A program made the position numbers and the translations under genes. Below, in pieces: positions 12,101 to 21,284 of a stretch of 64,000 bases of DNA; positions within the stretch are counted from its first letter, which is position 1; each line of letters starts with the position of its first letter. Source of the DNA: Zerene cesonia. Taxonomy: Eukaryota; Arthropoda; Insecta; Lepidoptera; Pieridae. A model generated the notes under the pieces. That model did no database searches, had not been told where the DNA came from, and saw nothing but the letters and a program-made list of their open reading frames with translations. The stretch spans positions 186,001 to 250,000 of the forward strand of contig NW_024045134.1 of the NCBI RefSeq assembly GCF_012273895.1, read 5' to 3'.

Positions 12101-15100
12101 TACCATAACTATTTGTCTTTATAGATTTATCCACTTTCTTGTTAGTTCTAAAGTAACTTATTAGAATCCAACAAATCTATTCACGTTATAGAAGCGACAC
12201 AGTGTACGTTTATTTTTTTTTTTGTTTTGCCTTTCTTATTAATGTATACCTATAACACAATCATGGATTTCTGTTATCTAACGATAAAATGATTTATTTA
12301 TTTGATAATAGAGTTTCAAGTTTCCTGCTAAATACTAGTATTTTAAAAATAAAACAGAATTTTCATTTTTATTGTTAATGCAGGAACCGGACGTTTATAG
12401 AAATATTATCAACGATCTCTGCCAAATTCGCATTTAGAAGACTAACATATATGTTATCGAGATTTCGAAACGCTAGACATGTCGTGTTAAATTTGGATTT
12501 ACTGTCACCCTGACAGTATGTAGGTATTATGTAGGTACTAAATATGTACTAAAGTATTGAAAAATATAGTTTCGTCTTCGATTATTATTAATTCCAAAAT
12601 AATTTAATCTTCCCCTATTAAATATACTTTATTTTTTTATTAAAATCTGTTTGATTAATTCTGCGTTTAAAATTCTTCTTGTCATGGTGTCACCAAAGTA
12701 CTAGAAGCCATTGTTTAACCGACTTTTGTTAAAACAAAGAACAGGTTATTAGGTCCTTCCGGGTCCAAAGTGAATGTCCACTTTACCTTGGATTTGATAC
12801 TGATGTTTATTCATTCGTTACACAGATTTGCAAAGCGTTTGAAATAAATATAGAACGTGAGCTTAACTGCGAAGTGTTGAACCTAATTTAAACTACGTAA
12901 TTGTAGCAAGCTGGATTAAACTTTTTATTATTGTCATGTTTAATTGTTACTCTCGTATAAAATTATGTTTTTGTGTTGTTGTACATATGTATTCACTAAT
13001 AATCTACTCCTATTGTATATACATAATTACTTTATTCTTACAGTTCTTAAAAGATAATGAAAATTAAAATGTTACCACTGCTTGGAACTTTTAACGAACT
13101 TTTGTTTCTTCTACAATACCTATAGCATTATATATACATATGTATGTTACATGTATATGCCTACAACATTATCTTTAATAACTTTGATTAAGTTTTATAC
13201 ACAATGAATTTCTGGTTTCATCAAAAGAAAAAAATAGGAGTTAGATTTTATAATACTTTAATGAATTGTACCTAATCATTTCCCTTTTTTACAGTCCTAA
13301 CGTCAAGTTTGGGTGATATCACTGCATATACCAACGAATCTTTGGCGCCAAACGCTTTTGCTTTGATCAATTACACAGAACCAACACCGGACTATGGGGC
13401 GACTTGTGGCGTCAACTTCTGCAGCGGGAGTGACGCTCATGTGAGATATATAATATGAAAAAATATACATTATCATAATATATGATTAAAAATATAATTT
13501 GCAATATACTATAATGTTGTTTTTGAAATTACGTCAGTTTTCAATATCTTGGTGAAGGCTTTTAAGGACATTTTTTTTATTATAATACTAGCTGCGCCCC
13601 GCGGTTTCACCCGCGTAAGTCCTTATTCCGTAGGAATATCGGGATAAAAAGTTGCCTATATGTTATTCCAGTTATTCAGCTATCTACGGACTAAATTTCA
13701 TTGCAATCGGTACAGTAGTTTTTGCGTGAAAGAGCAACAAACACACAAACATCCTTACAAACTTTCGCATTTATAATATTAAATAATAGTAGGAAGTAGG
13801 ATGATAGAAAGGTATTCATTAATTGCCATTCAATAATATAAAAGTTTTTTTTAAATATACCCACATTTATTGTTAGTTCATATAATAATCGATAAACTAG
13901 TTTTTAATATATTACTATTTTTTTGATATATCACATAACATAGCTATCATTCTTTTTAGTATGTTTAAGTTATGAGTTTGCTTAGCTAACGCCACCTTGT
14001 GTATCTTTAGGAAAACACAAATTTGGAACCACCCTCGGCGCTTAAAATACAGGTGATAGCTGGCGTGTACTTGGCCTGCATGGCGTGTGCCTGCATCCTA
14101 GTTGCTGTTGGTGTCGACTCGCTTGGCAGGTAATTATACTCATAAAGCTTGTTGTATGTTTCCCAATACTGACTGACTGATAGATTTTGGGTAAAATTTG
14201 GCATTTATTTTATCGGCTATAACATTTTTATCACAATAATCAAAACTAAATGATCTCTTTTATTATTAGGGGTAAAAAAAATATATTGGCCTATTCTCAT
14301 ACCTACCCGATATGTACACAAAATTTTATCAGAATCGGTCAAGCCGCTTCGGAGAAGTATATAACACGAGAATTATAAATAGAAATGTTATGAACCATCT
14401 GCACAAACGCACCATGCGTTTGTGCAGATGGTTCATATTCATTGTTTTTGTGCAGAATTTAAACTGCACCTCTATCTTAATACATTGTCTAACGGATATC
14501 TTCCAGATACAACGCAGGCCGTCAGTCAATAGCTCATGGCAAGTCTGGACTGCAGCTGCTGGCTGTAACCTTGCGGCAACTGCGTCACAAGTACCAATTA
14601 TTACTTTTGCCTGTAATTGGCTACATTGGGGCGGAACAGGCTTTTATGGCTGCTGATTTTACACAGGTAAGTCGTAATGAACAGTAAGTGTTAAAGGGGT
14701 ATGCAATTATAAATCTGAGGCCCTTCCCAGTCCATTCATTCTTTCCAGTTGTTAATCCTTTCCTTATCCCCTTAAATGCGGGCAGCGCATTCGCAGAGGC
14801 ATTAGCTCTGCGAATGTTCATGGGCGTTGGTATTTGCTTACCATCAGACGAACCACCAGCTCAGTTGCCCGCTATAACATAAAAAAAATGTACGTGAAAG
14901 ATTGAAGATGTTACACTTCCAAGACAACGGACCCTTGTTTAGTTAATTAGCGGCTGGTAAGACCTTAAATTGGCAACATTTCAATTATGCTATTATTGCA
15001 TTCATTACTTTATTACTTATCAAACTCTTATTATCTCACTCTTCTAGTTTTTAAAGTGTAATTTTTATGGAAAATTGTACGTATTCTTCTTATTTAGCAG

Positions 15101-18100
15101 ATCTTGATTGATGATTTTATTAAATTGTTATAAAATTTTGCTCATATTATTTCAGACAAATGTTAGGTTTTAAAAAAATCAAAAACTAAATGGCGAAAAA
15201 ATACATTAATAACTAGTATCATAAAAAACATAAAAATAATTATATAATACAGTTCATTCAATCACATTTAATTGAACACTACTATTATTTGTCAATTAAG
15301 ATTTATAGTCTCGAGTGGTCATTGTTTGTAGCGAGTCGTGATTTACTCAAAAGGAAGGAAACAATAATTTATCTAATCGATAAGGAAGTACAATTTATAG
15401 ATACATCATATATTTGAAGTGTGCTGGTTTCCTGAATGTTGTCAAGTATTTTGGTTGAAGGTTGTTTAGGCACAAAGGTGAACGCCTTTCACTAACAAAA
15501 GTTTGTCGTGAAAATATCTTTATTGTGTTACTGTGTTATTAGAGACTTAAATATATTGACAGCGTTTGTATGTAACATTGTTTAAAGACCTAGTTATTTT
15601 TGTTTGAGTTTTCCTATATTAGCATAGTATCAAGAGTAAATTTACATGTATCTATGTTATAAGCGTAGATACGAAAAAAAAATCTCATTTTGAAAGTAAA
15701 TAAATAGAATTTTCTCTTATAATTTTTTCAACTCATTGGTTCAACAACGAAAGACCTATGTTTATAATAAATATCGAAATAAAAATCCGTGAAAAAGTTC
15801 TACTTATTATTTTATATACATATGTAATTAAAAAGTTATTTGTCTATTATGCGTAGGTCAGCACCATAATACTTCATTGATATTTATCGAATTTTTGTTT
15901 CTTGAAAATTTCCACACGAAATTTCAGGCGTTTGTCGGTTGCGCATACGGCATCCCGAACATTGGTTTCGTGATGATTTGCTTCGGTGTGTTCAACGCCC
16001 TTGCGGCGCCCGTGGCAGGTGCAGTGGTCAAGCTTACTGGAAGATACCCTGTCATGCTCACAGCTCTGGTAAGTATACTACTTTTGCTTTATTAAGTAGA
16101 TTGGTTAACAACAAGCTGATCGCCGTGGATCGGAGCGAATTGACTTTATTTGTGAGTTTTTAAAGTTATTAATTATTGTTCCAATCAAACAAACCCAAAA
16201 ACAAATATAGTCCGTTCAGCTATAGATTTTACTTATCTTTGGCTCCCAAGCTCTTACTTATCTGTGGGAATTATATATCCTCATTGGTTATGCTATTACA
16301 AGAAAGAATAATACTCTACTTACCTAGGAGCCAATAATGTCGACAATATTTTTAGAATACATAGAAATGATAAAGAAAGAAAAAGAAATAGAAACAATTA
16401 ATACAGCAATTTATATATTTATTAAAAAAACAACAATGAATTAAGTACATTGGAAACGTGTTGTTACGTTTATTTTTCAGATTTTGAATTTGTGTCTCAT
16501 AACGGCACTCCTGCTGTGGCGACCAGACCCGTCGCAGTGGCTTATGTTTTACTTCCTAGCTGCTATTTGGGGGACTGCGGACGCTGTTTGGCTTGTACAA
16601 GTCAATGGTTTGTATATGAATGAAGTAAAAAATATAAAATAAAAAAATATCGTAACCTCTTCCCTGGTACAAGAACCTTTGATAAGTTCTGTGATTTCCA
16701 AGAGGCTAAACTTTTGGTTTTGATTGATGGCACATAAGGTTTTCTCGTTAAAATAATACATGGCTTTAGTTTGTGTAATATAAAGGGGAGATCCCGTAAA
16801 GTTTATTAAATATATATTATATTATTGTAAAAAACTGTTTTCCTCGACGTCTTTATTAAATATTACAAATGTAATATAATAATAATGTAAAGCAAGATTT
16901 TATTTATTAAATTTAAACAGAGAGAGGAAGTAATGCAATTACTGACGTATGCCGCTTGTTAAAACAGGAATCAGACATACGATTTATTTTATTTTATAAT
17001 CGAGTTTTATGTTAATTTTTTCAATAATATTTATTTTTATTTAAAAGCAAAGTTTATACTTAAAAGTTATTTATACATTTCAGGAAACGTAATTAAGTAT
17101 AAGCCACAGCGATTTATCTTTGAACTATCACGACCTGTACAAATTTAAAAATGAATTACGTATAAATTTTATTCAATTCGGTTATGATTCCTGCGTCATT
17201 AATTATTAAGGTACCAGCTGTAACCCGCGACGTCACTTGCGTGGTACCCGGTTGGAAAGTAACCTATGAGTTAAATCAGACTAATCTATCTTTATACCAC
17301 ATTTCATGCAGATACGATAATCTGTTTTCGCGTGAAAGAGTTACAAACATCCGTAAATCCATCCATCTATCCATACAAACTATCGCATGTTTTAAATTAG
17401 TAGGATCGTATGTTATGCGAACACGTAATGACCAAATAAAAAATACCCATTTTATGATGTAGTATGACAAATCATATGATTCTATCAATAAAGCGTGATT
17501 TTTAGTTTTTAGTTTTTTAATTATATTTATTATTGTATACAGCATTTTCTGGAATATTGTTTCCTGGTGATGAAGAAGCTGCATATTCAAACTTCAGATT
17601 GTGGGAAGCCACTGGCAGCGTACTCTCTTATGCATCAGCTCCTTATCTCTGTGTTAGAACCAGGTAAATCTGTTATAAATATTACATACACATATAGTAA
17701 ATGTAAAAATGTAATGCATTTCATAACCGTTGATTGTTAAATAATATATCCTATTTTTTACGTTATCTTTTATTCTAGTTATTCGGAAAAACTTTTGTTT
17801 CAAATATTCAATTTATCGGAGTATCTTTAGTATTGGATGATTGATAAATTGTATGCCTCTGACATATAAATCTTAGCAAGTATGCAGACGGTATAATGGC
17901 TTTCTTCTTTTTTAGTAGGTAAAACGAATATACTTAACGAATTAATCGTAAAGTGATTAAAAGCGACTTGTACTTCAGAAAATAATTGCAGTGTGCTCAT
18001 AGCAGTGCCTTCATACAGTCATTAATTATGCAGTAGCATAGCATTAAATAGTAGCATTAAATTAATATTTTTTAACGATAATGCCAATTATCTTTACAGG

Positions 18101-18235
18101 TTATACACACTCCTAGGTCTGCTTATATTAGGATTCTCAGGATATACCCTAATAGAAGTCATGGAATATCGAGTGAAAAGGCGGCACCATCAAGAGAGAA
18201 ATTTTGAGCTCGTGGAGAAAAATGAGCGAGAGTGA
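5929..18235 (+). CDS. UNC-93-like multi-pass membrane protein (ten coding exons)
   Basis: Spliced CDS join(5929..6149, 7956..8118, 10111..10234, 13295..13440, 14011..14129, 14507..14666, 15928..16068, 16481..16607, 17543..17663, 18100..18235) gives 1458 nt and 485 residues. Family marks in order: EKWRINRNIF before TM1, AFHGAANLQSS (33-42), GLGGGPLWCAKCTYLS (112-127), VRFFGLFFMFYQMAQIWGNL (146-165), CGVNFC (207-212), GAEQAFMAADFTQ (299-311), the ADAVWLVQVNAFSG stretch (391-404) and EEAAYSNFRLWE (411-422). About eleven or twelve hydrophobic segments fit the MFS-like UNC-93 fold. N183 and N195 are N-glycosylation sequons in the loop before CGVNFC. The tail is basic then acidic and presumably cytosolic. 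Known family members act as K+-channel regulators (C. elegans UNC-93) or trafficking factors (UNC93B1); this one is of the UNC93A/insect UNC-93-like kind, and its substrate is unknown. The N terminus may extend into an upstream exon. Confidence 0.93.
7956..8118 (+). CDS. UNC-93-like, coding exon 2
   Basis: Acceptor TTGCAG, donor GTG|GTAAGT. The first base completes K74, then residues 75-128. It carries TM3 (IPYMPFIAAQFYPR) and TM4 with the conserved G-rich PLWCAKCTYL motif. Ends in phase 0. Confidence 0.93.
10111..10234 (+). CDS. UNC-93-like, coding exon 3
   Basis: Residues 129-169 plus one base of I170, including VAEPYAKLSG and the TM5 signature RFFGLFFMFYQMAQIWGNL. Donor is A|GTAAGT. The acceptor AATGGTAG has almost no pyrimidine tract, unlike the other exons, but the frame and family match fix it. 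Confidence 0.9.
13295..13440 (+). CDS. UNC-93-like, coding exon 4
   Basis: Acceptor TTTTTTACAG, donor CAT|GTGAGA. Encodes the rest of I170 and residues 171-218, the non-cytosolic loop with two N-glycosylation sequons (NES, NYT) and the conserved CGVNFC pair of cysteines. Confidence 0.92.
13588..13803 (+). mobile_element. 'GCGCCCCGCGGTTTCAC' interspersed repeat (intron 4)
   Basis: Opens CTAGCTGCGCCCCGCGGTTT and closes 'ttcgcatttataatatt', then TAGTAGGA-like bases. The same element recurs at 22250-22459 (minus), 41115-41645 (plus, interrupted) and 43769-43869 (minus, partial). Non-LTR or non-autonomous; class not decided. Confidence 0.7.
14011..14129 (+). CDS. UNC-93-like, coding exon 5
   Basis: Acceptor ATCTTTAG, donor AG|GTAATT. 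Residues 219-257 plus two bases of R258. Contains one hydrophobic, cysteine-rich segment (VIAGVYLACMACACILVAV) and ends in the central cytosolic linker VDSLGR. Confidence 0.9.
14284..14382 (+). repeat. Fragment of 'ACGAGAATT' repeat (intron 5)
   Basis: Contains 'agaatcggtcaagccgcttc' and ends 'acacgagaattataaat'. The reverse of this ending appears at 24552-24627 by the first assembly gap, so both belong to one family. A short perfect palindrome follows directly (14389-14437). Confidence 0.5.
14389..14437. repeat. Perfect 23-bp palindrome with 3-base loop
   Basis: Two arms of 23 bp (start TATGAACCATCTGCACAAAC) pair without mismatch around the loop CCA. It lies in intron 5 of the UNC-93-like gene, 69 bp before the exon 6 acceptor. 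The loop is too small and the stem too short for a standard pre-miRNA. Confidence 0.85.
14507..14666 (+). CDS. UNC-93-like, coding exon 6
   Basis: Acceptor ATCTTCCAG, donor CAG|GTAAGT. Residues 259-311: basic cytosolic loop, then LLLLPVIGYIGAEQAFMAAD, the most diagnostic UNC-93 family block. Ends in phase 0. Confidence 0.93.
14712..14889 (+). mobile_element. 5'-truncated poly(A) retroposon (intron 6)
   Basis: Runs from 'gaggcccttcccagtccatt' through 'gcgggcagcgcattcgcaga' and 'ccaccagctcagttgcccgc' to a short A-run. It is the same family as the longer copy at 41181-41515 and the shorter one at 42419-42545. Loss of the 5' part with an intact A-tail is typical of target-primed retrotransposition. 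It starts 45 bp after the exon 6 donor. Confidence 0.7.
15928..16068 (+). CDS. UNC-93-like, coding exon 7
   Basis: Acceptor AATTTCAG, donor CTG|GTAAGT. Residues 312-358: AFVGCAYGIPNIGFVMICFG, a second hydrophobic run (VFNALAAPVAGAVV) and the short loop KLTGRYPV. Confidence 0.92.
16481..16607 (+). CDS. UNC-93-like, coding exon 8
   Basis: Acceptor TATTTTTCAG, donor G|GTTTGT (weaker than the others). Residues 359-400 plus one base of A401: two membrane segments around WRPDPSQW, ending in GTADAVWLVQVN. Confidence 0.9.
17196..17408 (+). mobile_element. Old relative of the 'CCGCGG' repeat (intron 8)
   Basis: Shows 'cagctgtaacccgcgacgtc', 'cgcgtgaaagagttacaaac' and an ending with TAGTAGGATCG, a diverged form of the element at 13588-13803. 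Frames in it are not genes. Confidence 0.5.
17543..17663 (+). CDS. UNC-93-like, coding exon 9
   Basis: Acceptor TGTATACAG, donor AG|GTAAAT. Completes A401 and encodes residues 402-440: FSGILFPGDEEAAYSNFRLW, the conserved loop before the last membrane segments. Confidence 0.92.
18100..18235 (+). CDS. UNC-93-like, final coding exon
   Basis: Acceptor ATCTTTACAG. Completes R441 and encodes residues 442-485: last membrane segment (LYTLLGLLILGFSGYTLI), a basic cluster (RVKRRHH) and a charged tail ending NERE before TGA at 18233-18235. Confidence 0.92.
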
Positions 18236-18391
18236 TTGTGCTATTTTTTATTCGCAGGCGTTTAATTTTACGAAGCATGACGGATAATTTCAACGAAGGA
18301 TATAAAGACGAGTGTGAATTGTAGCTGTTATTTGTTTATAGTTCAATTAAAAATTACGATAAGAAAAGACACTAAGTCTCCCTTTTTATAT

Positions 18392-18536
18392 GAGTAATGA
18401 GCAGGCAACCTGCGCCCTTTATTTATCACGGTTTTGGCAAAGTTCTCGGACTGATGAGGTCCTGCGTTCAATCCCCGACTGACTCCAGAAAATAATCACT
18501 AGAGCCCTGGTCCCAATATGGGAACGGTTTATCAGT
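18392..18536 (+). mobile_element. tRNA-like SINE relic in the 3' UTR
   Basis: Contains 'ttggcaaagttctcggactg', 'aggtcctgcgttcaatcccc' (a B-box-like GTTCAATCC) and 'gccctggtcccaatatggga'. This reads as a decayed tRNA-headed SINE inside the 3' UTR of the UNC-93-like gene. Confidence 0.45.
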
Positions 18537-18745
18537 TTTTTATGGAAATGTGCAATTATAACTGATGGGATAAGTAAAATTTGTCAAGGATTGTGGAGCT
18601 AAGATGTGATATTAAGTAAATCTAATAATTGCTTCGTCACCTTCTAATTATAAGACTTAGGAAATAAGGAAAACAATAAGTCTGCGTGAAGTTTTGTATA
18701 CGTTCCTAGCAAATAGTACTTGTAAATATTTAAAAAAACGATTAA

Positions 18746-18751
18746 AATAAA
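18746..18751 (+). terminator. Candidate poly(A) signal AATAAA, UNC-93-like gene
   Basis: AATAAA about 510 bases after the stop codon, the first canonical hexamer in that orientation. The implied cleavage lies near 18765, inside the poly(A) region of the opposite gene. Confidence 0.4.
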
Positions 18752-18775
18752 ACGAAAAATCGATAAAATCATTGT

Positions 18776-18781
18776 TTTATT
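18776..18781 (-). terminator. Candidate poly(A) signal, SAM gene
   Basis: TTTATT on the plus strand is AATAAA on the minus strand. It would give a 3' UTR of about 2.3 kb. A closer alternative is 19495-19500, so usage is undecided. Confidence 0.25.
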
Positions 18782-19229
18782 CTCCTTCACATAAATACTT
18801 AAAATGGATCGAACTTAATCCGGAATTAAGATCTACATAGGCTATATAATTAATTAATATTAATGTTCACAAGGATTTAAACAGTGACTAAAAAAAAAAC
18901 CTCATTCTTGTCTTCTTATTATGCACATTCAATATCAAAGACGATATATTTTAAAACCGAAAATGTGTGTAAACCCAATTAATCTATGTGATCATTCGAG
19001 TGAGATGTTTTCAACTGTTTGCTATTACTACAATGCGATTAAATATATAATACACCACGTTTAAATTTAACGCTGTTTGTCTGGAAATTGTCAATACGAA
19101 AATAGTACATTTAGAACCAGGGGTATACTATGTATTTAAAAGTTTGTGTGCAAGTCACGGAATGATTGACACATTAAAGATAAACATACGAATTTCATAC
19201 TATTCCTTTAATACAAATATAAACCTTCA

Positions 19230-19283
19230 TAGACCTGTGTCCCTCTAGTGGAAACAAAAGGCTCAAATAATGATGATGACGAT
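19230..19283 (+). mobile_element. SINE 3' tail, GATGAT type
   Basis: 'agacctgtgtccctctagtg' followed by 'aataatgatgatgacgat' matches the tail at 2003-2063 with substitutions. Confidence 0.55.
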
Positions 19284-21035
19284 AAAGAAAAAACGGGAAA
19301 TTTTCACATAAAATCGCTGCAATTCTATACTTGTCTTTGATATTTAGGGTTTAACACGAATCCATTTGACAATCAAAAATTAAATACGTACAATTTACAT
19401 AAGTCACTTGTCCACAGTAAAATTACGTTAAAAAGCAGTAACATTCAAATCTATATAACAATAATTAACTACAAATTCGTCGTAATTAACCTATTTTATT
19501 TATAAATGATATTGTTATTGTCCGATTAAAGCGTAGAACCGTAATACTATAACAATGAATAATTAAGATTACTGTAATTTATTTAGAGAAAAATATATTT
19601 AGGAAGACCTGGATTAAGGCACAGATAATTGTCTTTTAATTTGTATGCGTTAGCACCGTATAAGCTCTTTAAACAGTTTCATTTTTCAAACATACGGTTT
19701 GTTACATTTGTGATACATGTCGTTTAATGCTCGTAGGAGAAAACGGATTATAAGCTACATTAACTTTTGCAGGTTTTTAACATCTATTTTGGCAATTAAG
19801 GAGATTACCACAGGTAATAAAACAAAACTAAACATACTGTTTCCTTCTAAAACTATTAAGACCTGTACGTATTTACAGATATGGTAAAACAACTCGCGAG
19901 AATATTGTGCATAGAATTTACACGTACGTATGAACTAATACCTTCAACGAAGAGAATGTGATATTACAACGATTTAGCATTTCATTGCTCAGTATATACG
20001 GCAGTAAAGTAGACCTAACACCATCTGCCGAATAGACTAAACAATGTAATTTAACATCCACAAATTCACATTCAATTAGCCGACGACTTAAAATGTAACC
20101 GCTTGGCGTCTATACACGCGGTATGAAAATAATGAGCTTTACTCAGGTGTGGTACAAATAAATGCTATATATAATGTGATGTAAACATACATCGATAAAA
20201 CTATATCGCATAATATATACAGATTGTAATGACCCTGTGTTCAGTAGACGTAGCCTCAATATGAATAACTTTACAAAGGCCCTCTATATACAAGTACAAT
20301 CTACATCTAAAATTATTTCTAACAGGGTCAAATAGCACCGAACTTCATATAATTTTCACATCTGTCGCTTGCGTGCAACAGCTCTTTTGTTAGGTAGTTA
20401 ATTATATTAAATTAGCAATTGACAACACAAAATCTTACCAAATATAGCGAAAATATTTGGACGGCAACAATTAACATTATTTACAAACGCTTAGCTAATA
20501 TTTCTAGGCTTAAGTAGAAACTAAATGCAATAATCTATAAACAGGAAGACTCTAGAAACCGATTGACTTAGTGTCTTTAAGGTACGAAAGCAAACGTTGT
20601 CATCATTGAAAATATGTTGCTGTCAATAGCAATGCACGGATCGATATATTAGAAAACTATTTCGATAGAAAACTGTGTAAATAAACTCAGTCCGATTTTA
20701 CATTTCATTACAAGCATTGAGTATGTGATGTTCGTTACATATGCAAAGTAGAAACTGGTTGGTCTAACAATAACAACCGTTTAAGTCTATAATTTTGAAC
20801 TAAGTAAAAACTCCAACAACATGCTGTATGTAAAACGTCACACGACGTCGCTCGAAACGCTTATTGATTGGATGCCACGCAAAATACGAGTATATCAAGA
20901 AATACAGTCCGATAAAAAATAAACCTACATATTTTACGTGTCGAGCAGTCAACAAGGTGAAACGTATAAAATAGCCAATTAAGTACAAAGACCGCTTAAC
21001 CTAACAGTAGTTGGATGTATACTTAAATGCAAGCT

Positions 21036-21284
21036 TTAACTAGGACTGGTCGTATTACTTCTGGGTTCGGATTTCAAGGCGGCGCCGTTGATTTTGGGTG
21101 TGTTCGGTGTGACCGGGGCGGTCAGGAGCATGTTGGCCTGACACTGGGCGCAAGGCTCGAGCCTCCGCGCCAAAACCGCTCTGAGTTTCAACGCCGGCCC
21201 GAGCTTCATCTGCAGCATGCCCGTGAGGTGGTCTTCGGTTAGCAGCGGCAGACCCGCACCGTCGATCCTTTGTTCACGGAAATT
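21036..21284 (-). CDS. SAM gene, last exon, second half of the SAM domain
   Basis: Acceptor TTCCTTACAG at 21285, TAA at 21036-21038; 82 codons. NFREQRIDGAGLPLLTEDHL and the MKLGPALKL helix complete the domain begun in exon C, with phase 0 at the junction. The tail has PCAQC and a Thr/Pro/Ser-rich end. The shared domain across 35 kb is the main evidence that both exons belong to one gene. Confidence 0.88.
   Translation of the reverse strand, partial: NFREQRIDGAGLPLLTEDHLTGMLQMKLGPALKLRAVLARRLEPCAQCQANMLLTAPVTPNTPKINGAALKSEPRSNTTSPS

Larger units (their letters stand above)
18236..21035. other. 3' regions of two converging genes
   Basis: No coding frame. The left part is the 3' UTR of the UNC-93-like gene and includes a tRNA-like SINE relic (18392-18536). 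The right part, up to the SAM gene stop at 21036, is probably a long 3' UTR read from the minus strand, with one SINE tail at 19230-19283. Confidence 0.5.

Noticed and set aside
14312..14656. 114-codon plus-strand frame
   Set aside because: Runs through the palindrome and exon 6 in the wrong frame.
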